This document shows, one piece after another, positions 9,383 to 18,030 of a DNA stretch of 64,000 nucleotides. The notes beneath the pieces were generated by a model, which did no database searches, had not been told where the DNA came from, and saw only the letters and a program-made list of their open reading frames with translations. The stretch is from Heliorestis acidaminivorans (GTDB lineage: Bacteria > Bacillota > Desulfitobacteriia > Heliobacteriales > Heliobacteriaceae): NCBI RefSeq assembly GCF_008933955.1, contig NZ_WBXO01000007.1, positions 62,001 through 126,000 of the forward strand, in the 5' to 3' direction. Each line of letters starts with the position of its first letter. The stretch's first letter is position 1. The translations under genes and the position numbers were made by a program.

Positions 9383-10566
9383 TTTATCAAATTCAGCTCT
9401 TTCCCAATGGTATAAATCTTTTCAAGGGCTAAGGATAAATCTTCGTAGCTATGTGTTGCCATAATCGAAAAGCGTAACCTGCTTGTGCCCTGAGGGACTG
9501 TAGGTGGTCTGATGGCAGGCACATAAAGGCCAGCTTCAAAAAGAAGCTTGCTATATTGCAAAGCTAAGTCTGCTTCGCCAATTAAGAGAGGTATGATAGG
9601 AGTATCGTTCATCGGTACTTGAAAGCCCATGGTAGTAAGCTCACGACGAAACCATTGAGACTTTTCGCTTAGACTTTTACGTCTTTCTCCATCTTCTTGA
9701 ATAATCTCTAAAGCTTTTAGCGAAATAGCAATAGTGTGAGGCGCTGGTGCTGTGGAGTAGATAAAGCTTTTTGCTTTATGCCTTATGTAAGTTATCAAAC
9801 TTTCATGGCCAGCTATATAGCCACCTTCGCTAGCAAAAGCTTTGCTTAAAGTACCCATTTGAATATCTACTTGATTTTGTAGATTATAATGAGCAACAGT
9901 GCCACTTCCTGTTGCTCCTAAGACTCCTGTGCCGTGAGCATCGTCAACCATAGTTAGGAGATTGTATTTTTTGGCTAGATCAACAATGGCAGGAAGGGGC
10001 GCTAGATCGCCATCCATACTAAAGACTCCATCTGTAACGATTAAGCCTTTTCCGTTAGTTCGGTGGTAGCGTTTAATCTTTTTTTCAAGATCTTCTACGT
10101 CACAATGTTTATATACTACTAGCTTAGCACCACTTAACCGACATCCGTCAATGATGCTACCATGGTTTAAGCGATCGCAGAAGATAACCCAGTCAGGATC
10201 AGCTAGTGCCGATAGAGTACCTACGTTAGTAGCGTAGCCAGTGCTGAAGACGAGTGCAGATTCGGTGCCTTTAAATGTAGCTAACTTTGCCTCTAGTTCT
10301 TTATGAAGCTTATAACTGCCTGTAGTAAGCCTAGAACCTCCAGAGCCAACACCAAATTCTTTAATGGTAGAAATAGCCGCTAATTTTAGTCTTTCATCAT
10401 TACATAAGCCTAAATAGTTGTTCGAAGATAGAAGGAGTACGTTTTTGCCTTCTACTTCTGTATAAGGACCTTGAGCGCTATCAAGGTAAAGCATGTTCCG
10501 GTACAGGTTTTTTGACTTTAGCTTTTCTAAAGCCGCTGTGAAGTCGTATATCTCCGAACTATTCAT
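9379..10566 (-). CDS. bioF: 8-amino-7-oxononanoate synthase
   Basis: PLP enzyme of the alpha-oxoamine synthase family, 395 aa. It condenses pimeloyl-thioester with L-alanine to give KAPA. Visible sites are SSNNYLGL, GSGGSRLTTG, the DDAHGTG motif (208-214) and PLP Lys242 (GTLSKAFAS). The start overlaps the end of bioD by 8 bp; the end overlaps bioH by 4 bp. Confidence 0.95.
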   Translation of the reverse strand: MNSSEIYDFTAALEKLKSKNLYRNMLYLDSAQGPYTEVEGKNVLLLSSNNYLGLCNDERLKLAAISTIKEFGVGSGGSRLTTGSYKLHKELEAKLATFKGTESALVFSTGYATNVGTLSALADPDWVIFCDRLNHGSIIDGCRLSGAKLVVYKHCDVEDLEKKIKRYHRTNGKGLIVTDGVFSMDGDLAPLPAIVDLAKKYNLLTMVDDAHGTGVLGATGSGTVAHYNLQNQVDIQMGTLSKAFASEGGYIAGHESLITYIRHKAKSFIYSTAPAPHTIAISLKALEIIQEDGERRKSLSEKSQWFRRELTTMGFQVPMNDTPIIPLLIGEADLALQYSKLLFEAGLYVPAIRPPTVPQGTSRLRFSIMATHSYEDLSLALEKIYTIGKELNLIK

Positions 10567-11287
10567 GGGTTAGCCCCTGACCTTTAGTTAGGAAAGCTTC
10601 AAGATTTTCAGCTTTGCTAAAAATTTCTTTCAAGTTACCCGATTCAAGCTTTTCAACGTTCAATGCTTCCACAGCAGGTAGGACAGCAAGGACTGGAACA
10701 GAAGTCATTTTCCTGATAGTTTCAATATTGTTGTCTTCTAGCATGCTTCCCTTGTAACCATTAAAAAGGATACCTTCAATAGGGATACCCATCTGTTCGG
10801 CAACCTTTAAGGTTAATGTAGTATGGTTTATCGTTCCTAAAGTAGTTCGAGTTACTAAAAGACAGCTTATGTTGAGATCTTTAATAAATTCATACTGCAT
10901 ATATTCTGTCGTTAAAGGTACAGCTAGACCGCCACAACCTTCGACGATTAGATAATCGTATTTGCTTTTTAAGAGTTCGTATTTTTTAAGAATTGCAGGA
11001 ATGTGGATAGGTTTATTTTCTAGTGGAGAAGCCAAGTGAGGAGAAACAGGTGTTTTGAATCGATATGGGTTGATGAGGTTATCATCTTCTTGAAGGCCTG
11101 AGACTTTTTTTACAAAGGAGAGATCGTAAGAAAAGATCTCTCCATCTTCCTCAATAGCACCACTAGAGATAGGTTTGAAGTAGCAAGCTTGATGACCTTT
11201 GTTCAGAAGCTGGTACATCAGGCCAGCAGATACTACTGTTTTGCCTACATCGGTATCTGTTCCGAGGATAAAGATAGCTTTGGTCAA
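10559..11287 (-). CDS. bioD: Dethiobiotin synthetase
   Basis: ATP-dependent carboxylase, 242 aa, closing the ureido ring of dethiobiotin. P-loop GTDTDVGKT (9-17), KPISSG (substrate loop) and VEGCGGLAVPL are characteristic. TTG start with SD ggaggt 8 nt upstream; that SD lies within the last codons of bioB, and the two genes are 3 nt apart. Confidence 0.94.
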   Translation of the reverse strand: MTKAIFILGTDTDVGKTVVSAGLMYQLLNKGHQACYFKPISSGAIEEDGEIFSYDLSFVKKVSGLQEDDNLINPYRFKTPVSPHLASPLENKPIHIPAILKKYELLKSKYDYLIVEGCGGLAVPLTTEYMQYEFIKDLNISCLLVTRTTLGTINHTTLTLKVAEQMGIPIEGILFNGYKGSMLEDNNIETIRKMTSVPVLAVLPAVEALNVEKLESGNLKEIFSKAENLEAFLTKGQGLTHE

Positions 11288-11290
11288 GAT

Positions 11291-12256
11291 CTAAACCTCC
11301 AGACCTGCGTCTTTGATCATTTTTATATCTTCGTCAATAGATTTGCCTAAGGTTGTCAAGAAGTTACCTACTAAAGCCGCATTAACACCAGCTTGGAAGC
11401 CTTTTTTCTGTTCCTCACCTAAGGCACTTCTTCCACCAGCATAGCGAATTGTGCTGTAAGGAATGACTAAGCGGAATAGGGCGATAGTTTTTAGTATTTC
11501 CTCTGGGGAGAGGATAGGCATGTTTTCTAAGGGTGTACCCTTTATTGGGTTAAGGATGTTAATAGGAATTGATTGCACAGCTAGTTCTCTTAACTCAAAA
11601 GCCATCTTTAAGCGATCTTCCATTGTTTCGCCCATACCAATGATGCCGCCACAGCATACATCAAGTCCTGCTTTTAAGGCATTTTGAATCGTATCGATGC
11701 GATCATCATAGCTATGGCTGTCGCAGATGTTTTTATAAAAATCGCGACAAGTCTCTATGTTGTGATGATAGGAAGTAATACCAGCAGTTTTTAACTGAAG
11801 CGCTTGCTCATAAGAGATGCTACCTAAAGAGGCACAAAGAAGTAAATTAGTTTCGGATCGCAAAGCTTTGATCATTTCTAGTACTTTTTCGAAGTCTTGC
11901 TTTGATAAACTGCCGCCGCTAGTAACGATAGAAAATCTATGTACGCCTGCTTTTTCATTCTCTTTGGCTTCAGCGATTACTTTTTCCATGCTAATTAAGG
12001 GATATTCTTGAACATTGGTGTTGTAGTGCACAGACTGAGCACAGTATTTACAGTTCTCAGCACATTTGCCTGACTTGGCATTAATAATCGTACAAAGGTC
12101 TACATGATCGCCTTTGTTTTGTTGACGCACTTTATTAGCTAGGGCAAAGAGTTCTTCGTTGTTAATTTCTGCTTGGGAAAGTGCAAGAGCTTCTTCGAAA
12201 GTAATAAGCTCACCTTGTTCAAGTTTTTCCTTTATATGTTGAAACAGTTGGCTCAA
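11291..12256 (-). CDS. bioB: Biotin synthase
   Basis: Radical SAM enzyme, 321 aa, that inserts sulfur into dethiobiotin. Cys65, Cys69 and Cys72 (CxxxCxxC in GKCAENCKYC) bind the radical-SAM 4Fe-4S cluster; NIETCRDF, GGIIGMGE and RYAGGR are conserved family motifs, including the Arg near the auxiliary 2Fe-2S cluster. TTG start with SD agaggtgg. First gene of the operon, just downstream of a BirA-type operator. Confidence 0.96.
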   Translation of the reverse strand: MSQLFQHIKEKLEQGELITFEEALALSQAEINNEELFALANKVRQQNKGDHVDLCTIINAKSGKCAENCKYCAQSVHYNTNVQEYPLISMEKVIAEAKENEKAGVHRFSIVTSGGSLSKQDFEKVLEMIKALRSETNLLLCASLGSISYEQALQLKTAGITSYHHNIETCRDFYKNICDSHSYDDRIDTIQNALKAGLDVCCGGIIGMGETMEDRLKMAFELRELAVQSIPINILNPIKGTPLENMPILSPEEILKTIALFRLVIPYSTIRYAGGRSALGEEQKKGFQAGVNAALVGNFLTTLGKSIDEDIKMIKDAGLEV

Positions 12257-12299
12257 GACGGTCCACCTCTTTTTCTTCTATTCAGGTACTATCTTTTTC

Positions 12300-12355
12300 A
12301 TCATAGCCTAGAGCAAAAGGCATTGTCAATTAGTTGGCTTAAGGAAGGTTGACAA
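12300..12355 (-). promoter_or_regulatory. bio operon promoter with BirA operator
   Basis: Minus strand: TTGTCAACC, 15 bp, AATTGACAA (12355-12323) matches the Firmicutes BirA operator pattern TTGTMAACC-N14/15-GGTTKACAA except for two bases. A promoter TTGACA (12329-12324), 18 bp, TATGAT (12305-12300) lies so that its -35 box is inside the right half-site. Bound BirA would block RNA polymerase. Confidence 0.88.
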
Positions 12356-12456
12356 TTGGAACGGAATTTTTTATTTTCCCCTTTTTTGCTATGGCTATCT
12401 TTTTTACTGGCTATGAAGAAGTTTCGGAAAAATCTTGATTAGGGTGGAAAGTAGGA

Positions 12457-12486
12457 AAAGCCACTCCATAAAGGAGTAGCCTTTCT
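12457..12486 (-). terminator. Imperfect hairpin terminator behind the 37-aa gene
   Basis: GGAGT/ACTCC-centred imperfect stem with flanking T/A runs directly after the stop of the small minus-strand gene; it could act in both directions. Confidence 0.5.
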
Positions 12487-12600
12487 TTATTGCTGATTCT
12501 TCACCATAGGAACTTCGTTAATTGTATTGTTCTTATCAGTCTTTGTATCGGTACCAAGAACATCAGGGTTCACTTGATTCTTCTTTTTCTTTTTCGCCAT
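12487..12600 (-). CDS. Small Lys/Asn-rich protein, 37 aa
   Basis: ATG with SD aggag 8 nt upstream; the product begins MAKKKKKNQVN, then a polar Asp/Thr/Asn-rich stretch and ends VKNQQ. A terminator-like hairpin follows the stop. The size and composition recall minor spore proteins, but no family motif is recognised. It lies alone between bioB and the alcohol dehydrogenase gene; the rest of 12356-12859 shows nothing recognisable. Confidence 0.6.
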   Translation of the reverse strand: MAKKKKKNQVNPDVLGTDTKTDKNNTINEVPMVKNQQ

Positions 12601-12859
12601 TAATAACAACTCCTACCTAATAAGTTAATGAGGTTGATGGGGTGATGGGGGGCGTAATGTAATCACCTGAAAGTAGTATGAACAATTTACGCTAAGAGTT
12701 AACTAGAAAGAAAAGTAAAGATTGTGGAGACTGTCTTAGTTAGGAAAAAGATGACAAGCTTTACAAGCCTTTCTCTGAACTAACTAGCACAGACAGAGCT
12801 CTTAACGGGGTAAGATAAGTGAAAGGAGAGCCAATAAGCAAAAAAGTGGGTGTAGTTCG

Positions 12860-13999
12860 ATGAAGGCTGTAACTTATCAGGGTTATAAAGACGTAGTTGT
12901 AAAAGAAGTACATGACCCTAAAATCGAAAAGCCTGATGATATCATTGTTCGTATTACGAGTACAGCTATCTGCGGTAGTGATTTACATCTTGTCCACGGC
13001 ATGGTGCCCAACTTGCCTCACAATTTTATTATAGGGCATGAGCCTATGGGTATTGTGGAAGAAGTTGGACCAGCTGTCGAAAAAACGAAAAAAGGCGATC
13101 GTGTCGTTATTCCTTTTAATGTTTCCTGTGGTAAGTGCTATTTTTGTGAACATCACCTGGAAAGCCAGTGTGATAACTCCAATCCTCACGGTGAGGCTGG
13201 CGCTTTTTTGGGCTATTCAGAGACTTTTGGTGGTTATGCTGGTGGACAAGCAGAATATTTACGTGTTCCTTTTGCTAATTTTACCCCTTTTGTAGTACCA
13301 GAAGACTGTGAGATGGAAGATGAGAAGTTGCTCTTCTTATCTGATGTGATTCCCACGGCTTACTGGGGTGTAGAACAAGGCGGCGTTTTGCCTGATCATA
13401 CAGTTGTCGTTTTAGGCTGTGGGCCTGTCGGTTTGATGACCCAGAAATTCTGCTGGCTAAAAGGTGCTAAAAGAGTGATTGCTGTCGACTACATTCCTTA
13501 TCGCTTGGAACATGCCAAGCAAACGAATGGTGTAGAAGTGATCAACATGGAAAAACACGAAAACGTGGGACGCTATATTAAAGAAATAACTTCCGGCGGT
13601 GCTGATGTGGTCATAGATTGTGTAGGCATGGATGGAAAAATGACTACGCTAGAGCTGATAGAAACAGCGTTGAAATTGCAAGGTGGTGCATTAGGTCCTA
13701 TCAATATTGCGGCCCAGGCAGTACGCAAAGGAGGTACTGTCATGTTGGTAGGTGTTTATGGTACGCGCTACAATGCTTTTCCATTAGGTGACTTTTTTGC
13801 ACGCAATATCACTTTAAAAATGGGCCAAGCGCCTGTTATTCATTACATGCCGGAGCTTTATGAGCGCATCAAAAACAATGAATTTGATCCCTCAGATATC
13901 ATTACGCATAAGCTACCTCTAGCAAAAGCTTCCTACGGTTATTCCGTATTCGATGAGAAAGCCAATAATTGTATTAAGGTCGTATTGAAGCCTCATTAA
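12860..13999 (+). CDS. Zinc-dependent alcohol dehydrogenase (MDR family)
   Basis: Medium-chain dehydrogenase, 379 aa. Catalytic zinc ligands Cys38 (AICGSDLH) and His60-Glu61 (GHEPMG), structural zinc Cys90, Cys93, Cys96 and Cys104, and NAD-binding VLGCGPVG (about 190). The NPHGEAGAFLGY insert and length resemble the glutathione-independent formaldehyde dehydrogenase/threonine-dehydrogenase-like branch. Substrate cannot be told. Monocistronic: a strong hairpin follows. Confidence 0.88.
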   Translation: MKAVTYQGYKDVVVKEVHDPKIEKPDDIIVRITSTAICGSDLHLVHGMVPNLPHNFIIGHEPMGIVEEVGPAVEKTKKGDRVVIPFNVSCGKCYFCEHHLESQCDNSNPHGEAGAFLGYSETFGGYAGGQAEYLRVPFANFTPFVVPEDCEMEDEKLLFLSDVIPTAYWGVEQGGVLPDHTVVVLGCGPVGLMTQKFCWLKGAKRVIAVDYIPYRLEHAKQTNGVEVINMEKHENVGRYIKEITSGGADVVIDCVGMDGKMTTLELIETALKLQGGALGPINIAAQAVRKGGTVMLVGVYGTRYNAFPLGDFFARNITLKMGQAPVIHYMPELYERIKNNEFDPSDIITHKLPLAKASYGYSVFDEKANNCIKVVLKPH

Positions 14000-14019
14000 A
14001 AGATAGGTACAATAAAAAT

Positions 14020-14059
14020 AGGACAAGCCGTCATCCACGATTAGGGTGCGGCTTGTCCT
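14020..14059 (+). terminator. Terminator hairpin after alcohol dehydrogenase
   Basis: Perfect stem GGACAAGCCG/CGGCTTGTCC (14021-14030, 14049-14058). T-run is weak; it lies between convergent genes and may serve both. Confidence 0.6.
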
Positions 14060-14084
14060 AGTCATGCCAAAGCGCTACATGAAA

Positions 14085-14540
14085 TTACTTCGCTCGGCGC
14101 AGATCGCTTATCTCAGTCTCATGCTTACTTGATTTGTACGTAAGATCACGTAAAACAGCATAATGTTCAGCTTGAGTAGCAATGATCCGATCTAATTTTT
14201 CTTCAATGAGCTTATCGCCTTCTAAGAATCGACGGGCTGTTACCTGATATACTTCGTTAATCTGCTTCTCAACTTCGTCAAAGCGACGATTCATCTCTTT
14301 TTCTAGGTGTAATTGTCCTGCTTCAAGAATAGTTTGCCGCTCTTCGAGCTTTCGCTGGCCTTCTTCGAGCTTTCGCTGGCCTTCTTCGAGCTTTCGCTGG
14401 CCTTCTTCAAGCTTTTGTTGGCTTTCTTCAAGCTTTTGTTGACCTGCTTCAAGCTTTTGTTGGCCTGCTTCGAGCTTATTTTGGCCTTTTTCTAATCGAT
14501 GGAGCGAATCTAGAATATGTTTTAAGATTTCTTCGTTCAA
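14085..14540 (-). CDS. Heptad-repeat coiled-coil protein
   Basis: About 151 aa. The centre is at least seven near-perfect 7-residue repeats of the type QQKLEAG/QRKLEEG, a long parallel coiled coil, followed by a more irregular helical C-terminus. A TTG at 14540 has SD aaggag 8 nt upstream, better than the ATG 10 codons earlier, which has none. No catalytic motif; the same architecture occurs in many Clostridia hypothetical proteins. Repeat number probably varies between strains. Confidence 0.75.
   Translation of the reverse strand: MNEEILKHILDSLHRLEKGQNKLEAGQQKLEAGQQKLEESQQKLEEGQRKLEEGQRKLEEGQRKLEERQTILEAGQLHLEKEMNRRFDEVEKQINEVYQVTARRFLEGDKLIEEKLDRIIATQAEHYAVLRDLTYKSSKHETEISDLRRAK
14337..14480 (-). 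repeat. Tandem 21-bp repeats encoding coiled-coil heptads
   Basis: Direct 21-bp units (cttcgagctttcgctggcc and variants) inside the coiled-coil gene; three units are almost identical, the rest diverged, which suggests recent slippage expansion. Confidence 0.85.
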
Positions 14541-14777
14541 GTCTACCACTCCTTTCTTGGTAAATTTCACAAACTACAACCCGGTGCTGTACAATGTTTT
14601 ATACTTGAATCACTTTATTACTAAACATCATTTTTCGCTGTAAACTCTAGAAATCATACATTAATTTTATCATTAATGAAGGCAGAAGTGGAAGCAATAA
14701 AAAGAATGAGAACTGTATTTCAAATGTTTTTATGAAAACACCGGAAGATCATCTTCATGACATAATAGAATCTATGA

Positions 14778-14814
14778 AAAAGGTACCTGCTTAAAAAAAC
14801 AGGTACCTTTTTTC
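14778..14814. terminator. Bidirectional terminator
   Basis: Stem AAAGGTACCTG/CAGGTACCTTT with T-runs on both strands, 40 bp downstream of the cotJC stop (minus strand). The remaining sequence of 14541-14854 shows no gene. Confidence 0.75.
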
Positions 14815-14854
14815 TTAACAATACTCTATCAAGAAAAATAACCAAAAAAATCCC

Positions 14855-15358
14855 CTAAAACACATGTCGATGACTCAACCGAAACTGCACATCATTCAAA
14901 GCTTCTCCAAAACGCTGGAAGTGCACAACTTCCCGCTCCCTAAGGAAGCGTAGAGCGTCAATTACACCAGGATCATCAGTGAGGTCAATCAAATGCTCAT
15001 AAGTGGTACGTGCTTTTTGCTCTGCCGCCATGTCTTCATGTAAATCGGTGATAGGATCACCTGTTGACTGAATATAAGCGGCCGTCCAAGGCACACCGCT
15101 CGCATCGGTATAGAAAAGGGCATTGTCATGATGGGCATAATGCTCACCGAGGCCTGCTTCGCGCATCTTATCAGCAGGCACATCTTTGGTCAGCTTATAG
15201 ATGAGCGTAGCAATTACTTCAAGGTGAGCCATTTCCTCCGTTCCTATGTCAGTTAGTAGGCCTTTAGCCTTTTTCGTAGGCATGGTATAACGCTGTGTCA
15301 GATAACGAAGCGCCGCCGCTAGCTCGGAATCAGGTCCGCCATACTGGTGTGTACCTAA
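14855..15358 (-). pseudogene. cotJC: CotJC/Mn-catalase family spore-coat protein, 5' truncated
   Basis: The frame runs from about 15358 with GTHQYGGPDSELAAALRYL, the well-conserved CotJC block that normally begins near residue 30. Upstream of it the homology ends and a stop codon follows within three codons. The first ATG (15283) lacks an SD and lies inside the conserved core. The remaining sequence keeps the manganese-catalase-like ligands (GTEEMAHLE, EREVVHF). The cotJA and cotJB genes that usually precede cotJC are missing too. The gene looks cut by whatever begins at about 15359; residual translation from 15283 would give 142 aa. Confidence 0.8.
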
Positions 15359-15396
15359 AAAAAATTACATAAAAAATCCTGTTCTAATTTTATAAA

Positions 15397-15432
15397 AAGG
15401 CAGACTTCTCAAGCTGGAAGTCTGCCTTTTTT
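15397..15432 (+). terminator. Terminator upstream of parM-like gene
   Basis: Perfect stem AAGGCAGACTTC/GAAGTCTGCCTT followed by TTTTTTA. It insulates the partition genes from transcription entering from the left. Confidence 0.8.
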
Positions 15433-15469
15433 ATTGAGGACAAGTATTTTCGCAGAAAGGGGTTTCATC

Positions 15470-16528
15470 ATGTTTAAGATTGGTATTGACCTTGGCTATG
15501 GCTATACCAAAGGAATCAATCAAGAAGGAAGAACAATTGTTTTTCCTTCAATCATAGGCGCGGCCCATGATCGTATGACAGAGCTGTTTGGTCAAGATAC
15601 AGGAACACTTGAAGCACTACATGTGCAAGTTAAAGACAAAAATAGTGACAGTGAGCATTTTGTAGGGGACCTAGCACGTAAAGAATCATTATCTTCGAGC
15701 TTCACGTTGGAAAGGAATAAAATAAGCAATGATAATACCAAGGTGCTTCTGTCAACATCTTTAGCTATGCTAGTTCCTTCTCAGAACGTTAGTTTACATG
15801 TTGTAACAGGTTTACCCTTTGAGCACTATCTAGACCAGCGTAAGGCTTTTGAAGAAGCCTATAAAGGGTATCAAAGTGAAGTGTATTTCCATGGTGGTCC
15901 ACTCAAAGATTCACGCAGACAGATCCGAATTGATAGGCTAACCATATTCCCACAAGCAGCAGGCGCTGCCTATTCACTTTTGCAAACTGCTGAAGGTAAG
16001 ATGCGATATCCGGAATTGTTTGTTCGTGGATCTATCATCGCTGTAGTAGATGTTGGTTTTAAGACGACTGATTATGTAGTTTTTGAAATGACACCTTCCC
16101 TTTCCCTTCGTAGAGATTTATCAGGAACTATTAATATAGGAATCTCTAGCCTCTATCGCCCACTACAAATTCTCTTTAACAAAAGAACAGGTGGGCAGAT
16201 TGATATGAACGAAGTTGAAACCCTTCTGCAAACAGGAACAATCTTTTTTGCTGGTCAAGAAAGAGACTTCAGAGAAGATATTAAGCGAATCAAAGAGGCC
16301 GTAGCAAAAGAGATTCGAAATAAAGTATTGGCTTCATGGGGAAGCAAAGCAGATCTAATTCGCATGGTATTTCTAGTCGGCGGTGGCAGTAGAGAACTCG
16401 GAGAAGATCTAAAAACAATCCATCCATTAGCTAAGATTTTCGATGATCCGCAAATGGCAAATGCCAGAGGTTTTTTATCAGTGGCCAAGATGACGGAGTT
16501 GGCCGAAAAGAAAACAGGATCTGCTTGA
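15470..16528 (+). CDS. ParM/StbA-like actin-family plasmid segregation ATPase
   Basis: 352 aa from ATG 15470 (SD aaagggg, 7 nt); the TTG 12 codons earlier is not needed. Actin-fold signatures: phosphate 1 IGIDLGYGYTKG, phosphate 2 VVDVGFKTTDYVV, adenosine motif VFLVGGGSREL. Members polymerise into filaments that push plasmid copies apart. The gene 17 nt downstream has the size and N-terminal basic region of a ParR adaptor, supporting a type II partition pair. Confidence 0.82.
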   Translation: MFKIGIDLGYGYTKGINQEGRTIVFPSIIGAAHDRMTELFGQDTGTLEALHVQVKDKNSDSEHFVGDLARKESLSSSFTLERNKISNDNTKVLLSTSLAMLVPSQNVSLHVVTGLPFEHYLDQRKAFEEAYKGYQSEVYFHGGPLKDSRRQIRIDRLTIFPQAAGAAYSLLQTAEGKMRYPELFVRGSIIAVVDVGFKTTDYVVFEMTPSLSLRRDLSGTINIGISSLYRPLQILFNKRTGGQIDMNEVETLLQTGTIFFAGQERDFREDIKRIKEAVAKEIRNKVLASWGSKADLIRMVFLVGGGSRELGEDLKTIHPLAKIFDDPQMANARGFLSVAKMTELAEKKTGSA

Positions 16529-16544
16529 TGGTGGTGCTTGATTT

Positions 16545-16907
16545 ATGCGTAATCGCCAGAAAGTCCAGTTTTGGGTGGCAGAAGATTCTGCTTTGTCTAA
16601 GGCTCTAGTAAAGCTTGATAAAGGTGAAAAAGGTCCTTTTGTTCGCTTACTCGCTGAAGAAGCACTTGTGAATCATCGTAATGCCTCTAATGAAGATACA
16701 ATAGCAGTTCAGGTACAAAACGATGAAGTGTTAGAAGAATTACGAAGTATCCGGCACCTACTAGAAAGGCTGGTTACGAGGGTAGAAGAAGGAAGCCTTC
16801 AGGTTATTCAAGAGAACAATACTACTTCACCGGAAGAAAACAAGAGTGACGAAGATGAAATAGCTACTTTTTTAATGGATTCTATCAATGAAATATTAGG
16901 GAGTTAG
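16545..16907 (+). CDS. ParR-like partition adaptor
   Basis: 120 aa. The N-terminal 45 residues (KVQFWVAEDSALSKAL, then GPFVRLLAEEAL) look like a ribbon-helix-helix DNA-binding domain; the C-terminal half is acidic and helical, as in ParR proteins that cap ParM filaments. Immediately downstream of the parM-like gene. Assignment is by position, size and composition rather than a strong motif. Confidence 0.6.
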   Translation: MRNRQKVQFWVAEDSALSKALVKLDKGEKGPFVRLLAEEALVNHRNASNEDTIAVQVQNDEVLEELRSIRHLLERLVTRVEEGSLQVIQENNTTSPEENKSDEDEIATFLMDSINEILGS

Positions 16908-16915
16908 AATAAAAG

Positions 16916-16948
16916 GCGATATCCCACCCATTTTGCTTGGGATATCGC
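16916..16948 (+). terminator. Hairpin after parMR-like genes
   Basis: Perfect 11-bp stem GCGATATCCCA/TGGGATATCGC 9 nt after the parR-like stop; no T-run, so it may be an RNA-stability or protein-binding element instead. Confidence 0.5.
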
Positions 16949-16950
16949 TG

Positions 16951-17092
16951 TACTCCAATGTGTACTTCAGACAGTACTCCATAAAAAACATTACTGTAGC
17001 AATACGTAAAGGAATTTCATTAGCTTGCTTTATCCCGACTAATTAAATGGGGATACAATTGTACTCCAATTTATACTCCATTTTGTACTCCA
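16951..17092 (+). repeat. TACTCCA iteron-like direct repeats, candidate parC site
   Basis: Five copies of TACTCCA start at 16951, 16975, 17062, 17074 and 17086. The first two are 24 bp apart and the last three exactly 12 bp apart, all on the same strand. They lie just behind the parR-like gene. ParR proteins bind short direct repeats, so this may be the centromere-like site. Confidence 0.6.
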
Positions 17093-17118
17093 CTGGATAC
17101 AGGGGGATATGTCAAAAA

Positions 17119-17700
17119 ATGAAAGAAATCGAGCAATTAGAGCAGTGTTTAGAGCGGTTAAAGAAGGCTACAAGCATTTATCAGCTAGAGCTAGGCCGTA
17201 TTTCTAACGAACTTGCCCGTATGCAAGCTCAGAACAGAGCGATTCCTGTGTTGTATGAAGACGGTAAGCTAGAGGTTCTACGTGAAGATGTCTTAAAAAT
17301 CACTGTTCCTGAGTATCCAGGGCGATATGCTGATCTCTATGACAATAAGGGAAACCTCAACCTAGAAGCTATCAAGCAATCTAAGGACAGTTGGTTCGGG
17401 TACATTGGAAGTGCTGTGAAGATTGCGCGTTATACCGCCGAAGCATCAATGGGAATCCCATGGGATAGTGCATTTGTTTTTGTTTCTTATTACATGCCTG
17501 AAAACAGGGTCTGGGACGTTGATAACAGAGCAACATCTATAATCATTAACGCATTGACCAGAAACGGCATTGTCAAAAAAGACTCATGGGACTGCCTTAG
17601 TTTTGCAGTACAAGGATTCAAAGACAAGGTGAATCCAAGGACAGAAATTCTCATTATAAGAGATAAAGAGTATCTGCTAAAAGCCTTGTCATTTTCCTAA
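17119..17700 (+). CDS. RusA-like Holliday junction resolvase, probable
   Basis: 193 aa from ATG 17119 (SD ggggga, 11 nt). The longer frame from 17047 would translate through the iterons and is rejected. The N-terminus is coiled coil. The C-terminal half, WDVDNRATSIIINAL then NGIVKKDSWD, resembles the RusA pattern of Asp-rich DxDN...DAL...DD residues. Homology is suggestive only. Confidence 0.45.
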   Translation: MKEIEQLEQCLERLKKATSIYQLELGRISNELARMQAQNRAIPVLYEDGKLEVLREDVLKITVPEYPGRYADLYDNKGNLNLEAIKQSKDSWFGYIGSAVKIARYTAEASMGIPWDSAFVFVSYYMPENRVWDVDNRATSIIINALTRNGIVKKDSWDCLSFAVQGFKDKVNPRTEILIIRDKEYLLKALSFS

Positions 17701-17976
17701 TTCTATACGTCATGTTCAACCTTGATTTCGGTGTGACTTTACATGGTGTTATGAGATACTCTTTTTTGTGTTCATCAAAAGATAGTTGAATCTAAAAAAC
17801 ATTTATGAGCTTGATAAACCTTGTTGCATAAGGGTTTAAGCCACATTCAACCTTCTAATTTCAACCTTGAATTTAAGATAGGTGTTGGATTTAGATCAGT
17901 CCTATTGGGTGGCAATTTCAACTTAGAGGTATAGTAAGGTATCGAAAAAGAAAGGCAATCAAAGATGTATAGGGGT
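17701..17976 (+). other. Gene-free stretch with TTCAACCTT repeats
   Basis: No credible ORF. TTCAACCTT occurs at 17715, 17846 and 17860 and as TTCAACTT at 17917, all direct. A strong terminator follows, so the stretch could be transcribed as a small RNA or serve as a protein-binding region. Confidence 0.45.
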
Positions 17977-18017
17977 GAGGGTTTGTAAAAAGCATTGCTT
18001 TTACAGACCCTCTTTTT
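17977..18017 (+). terminator. Strong Rho-independent terminator without an obvious gene
   Basis: 14-bp stem GAGGGTTTGTAAAA/TTTTACAGACCCTC (one mismatch) with loop AGCATTGC and TTTTT tail. Confidence 0.85.
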
Positions 18018-18030
18018 CATGCTACTTCAG

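Noticed and set aside
14313-14495. 60-aa plus-strand ORF
   Set aside because: Antisense shadow of the heptad-repeat gene.
17047-17118. N-terminal extension of the RusA-like gene
   Set aside because: It translates the TACTCCA direct repeats; an ATG with SD lies after them.
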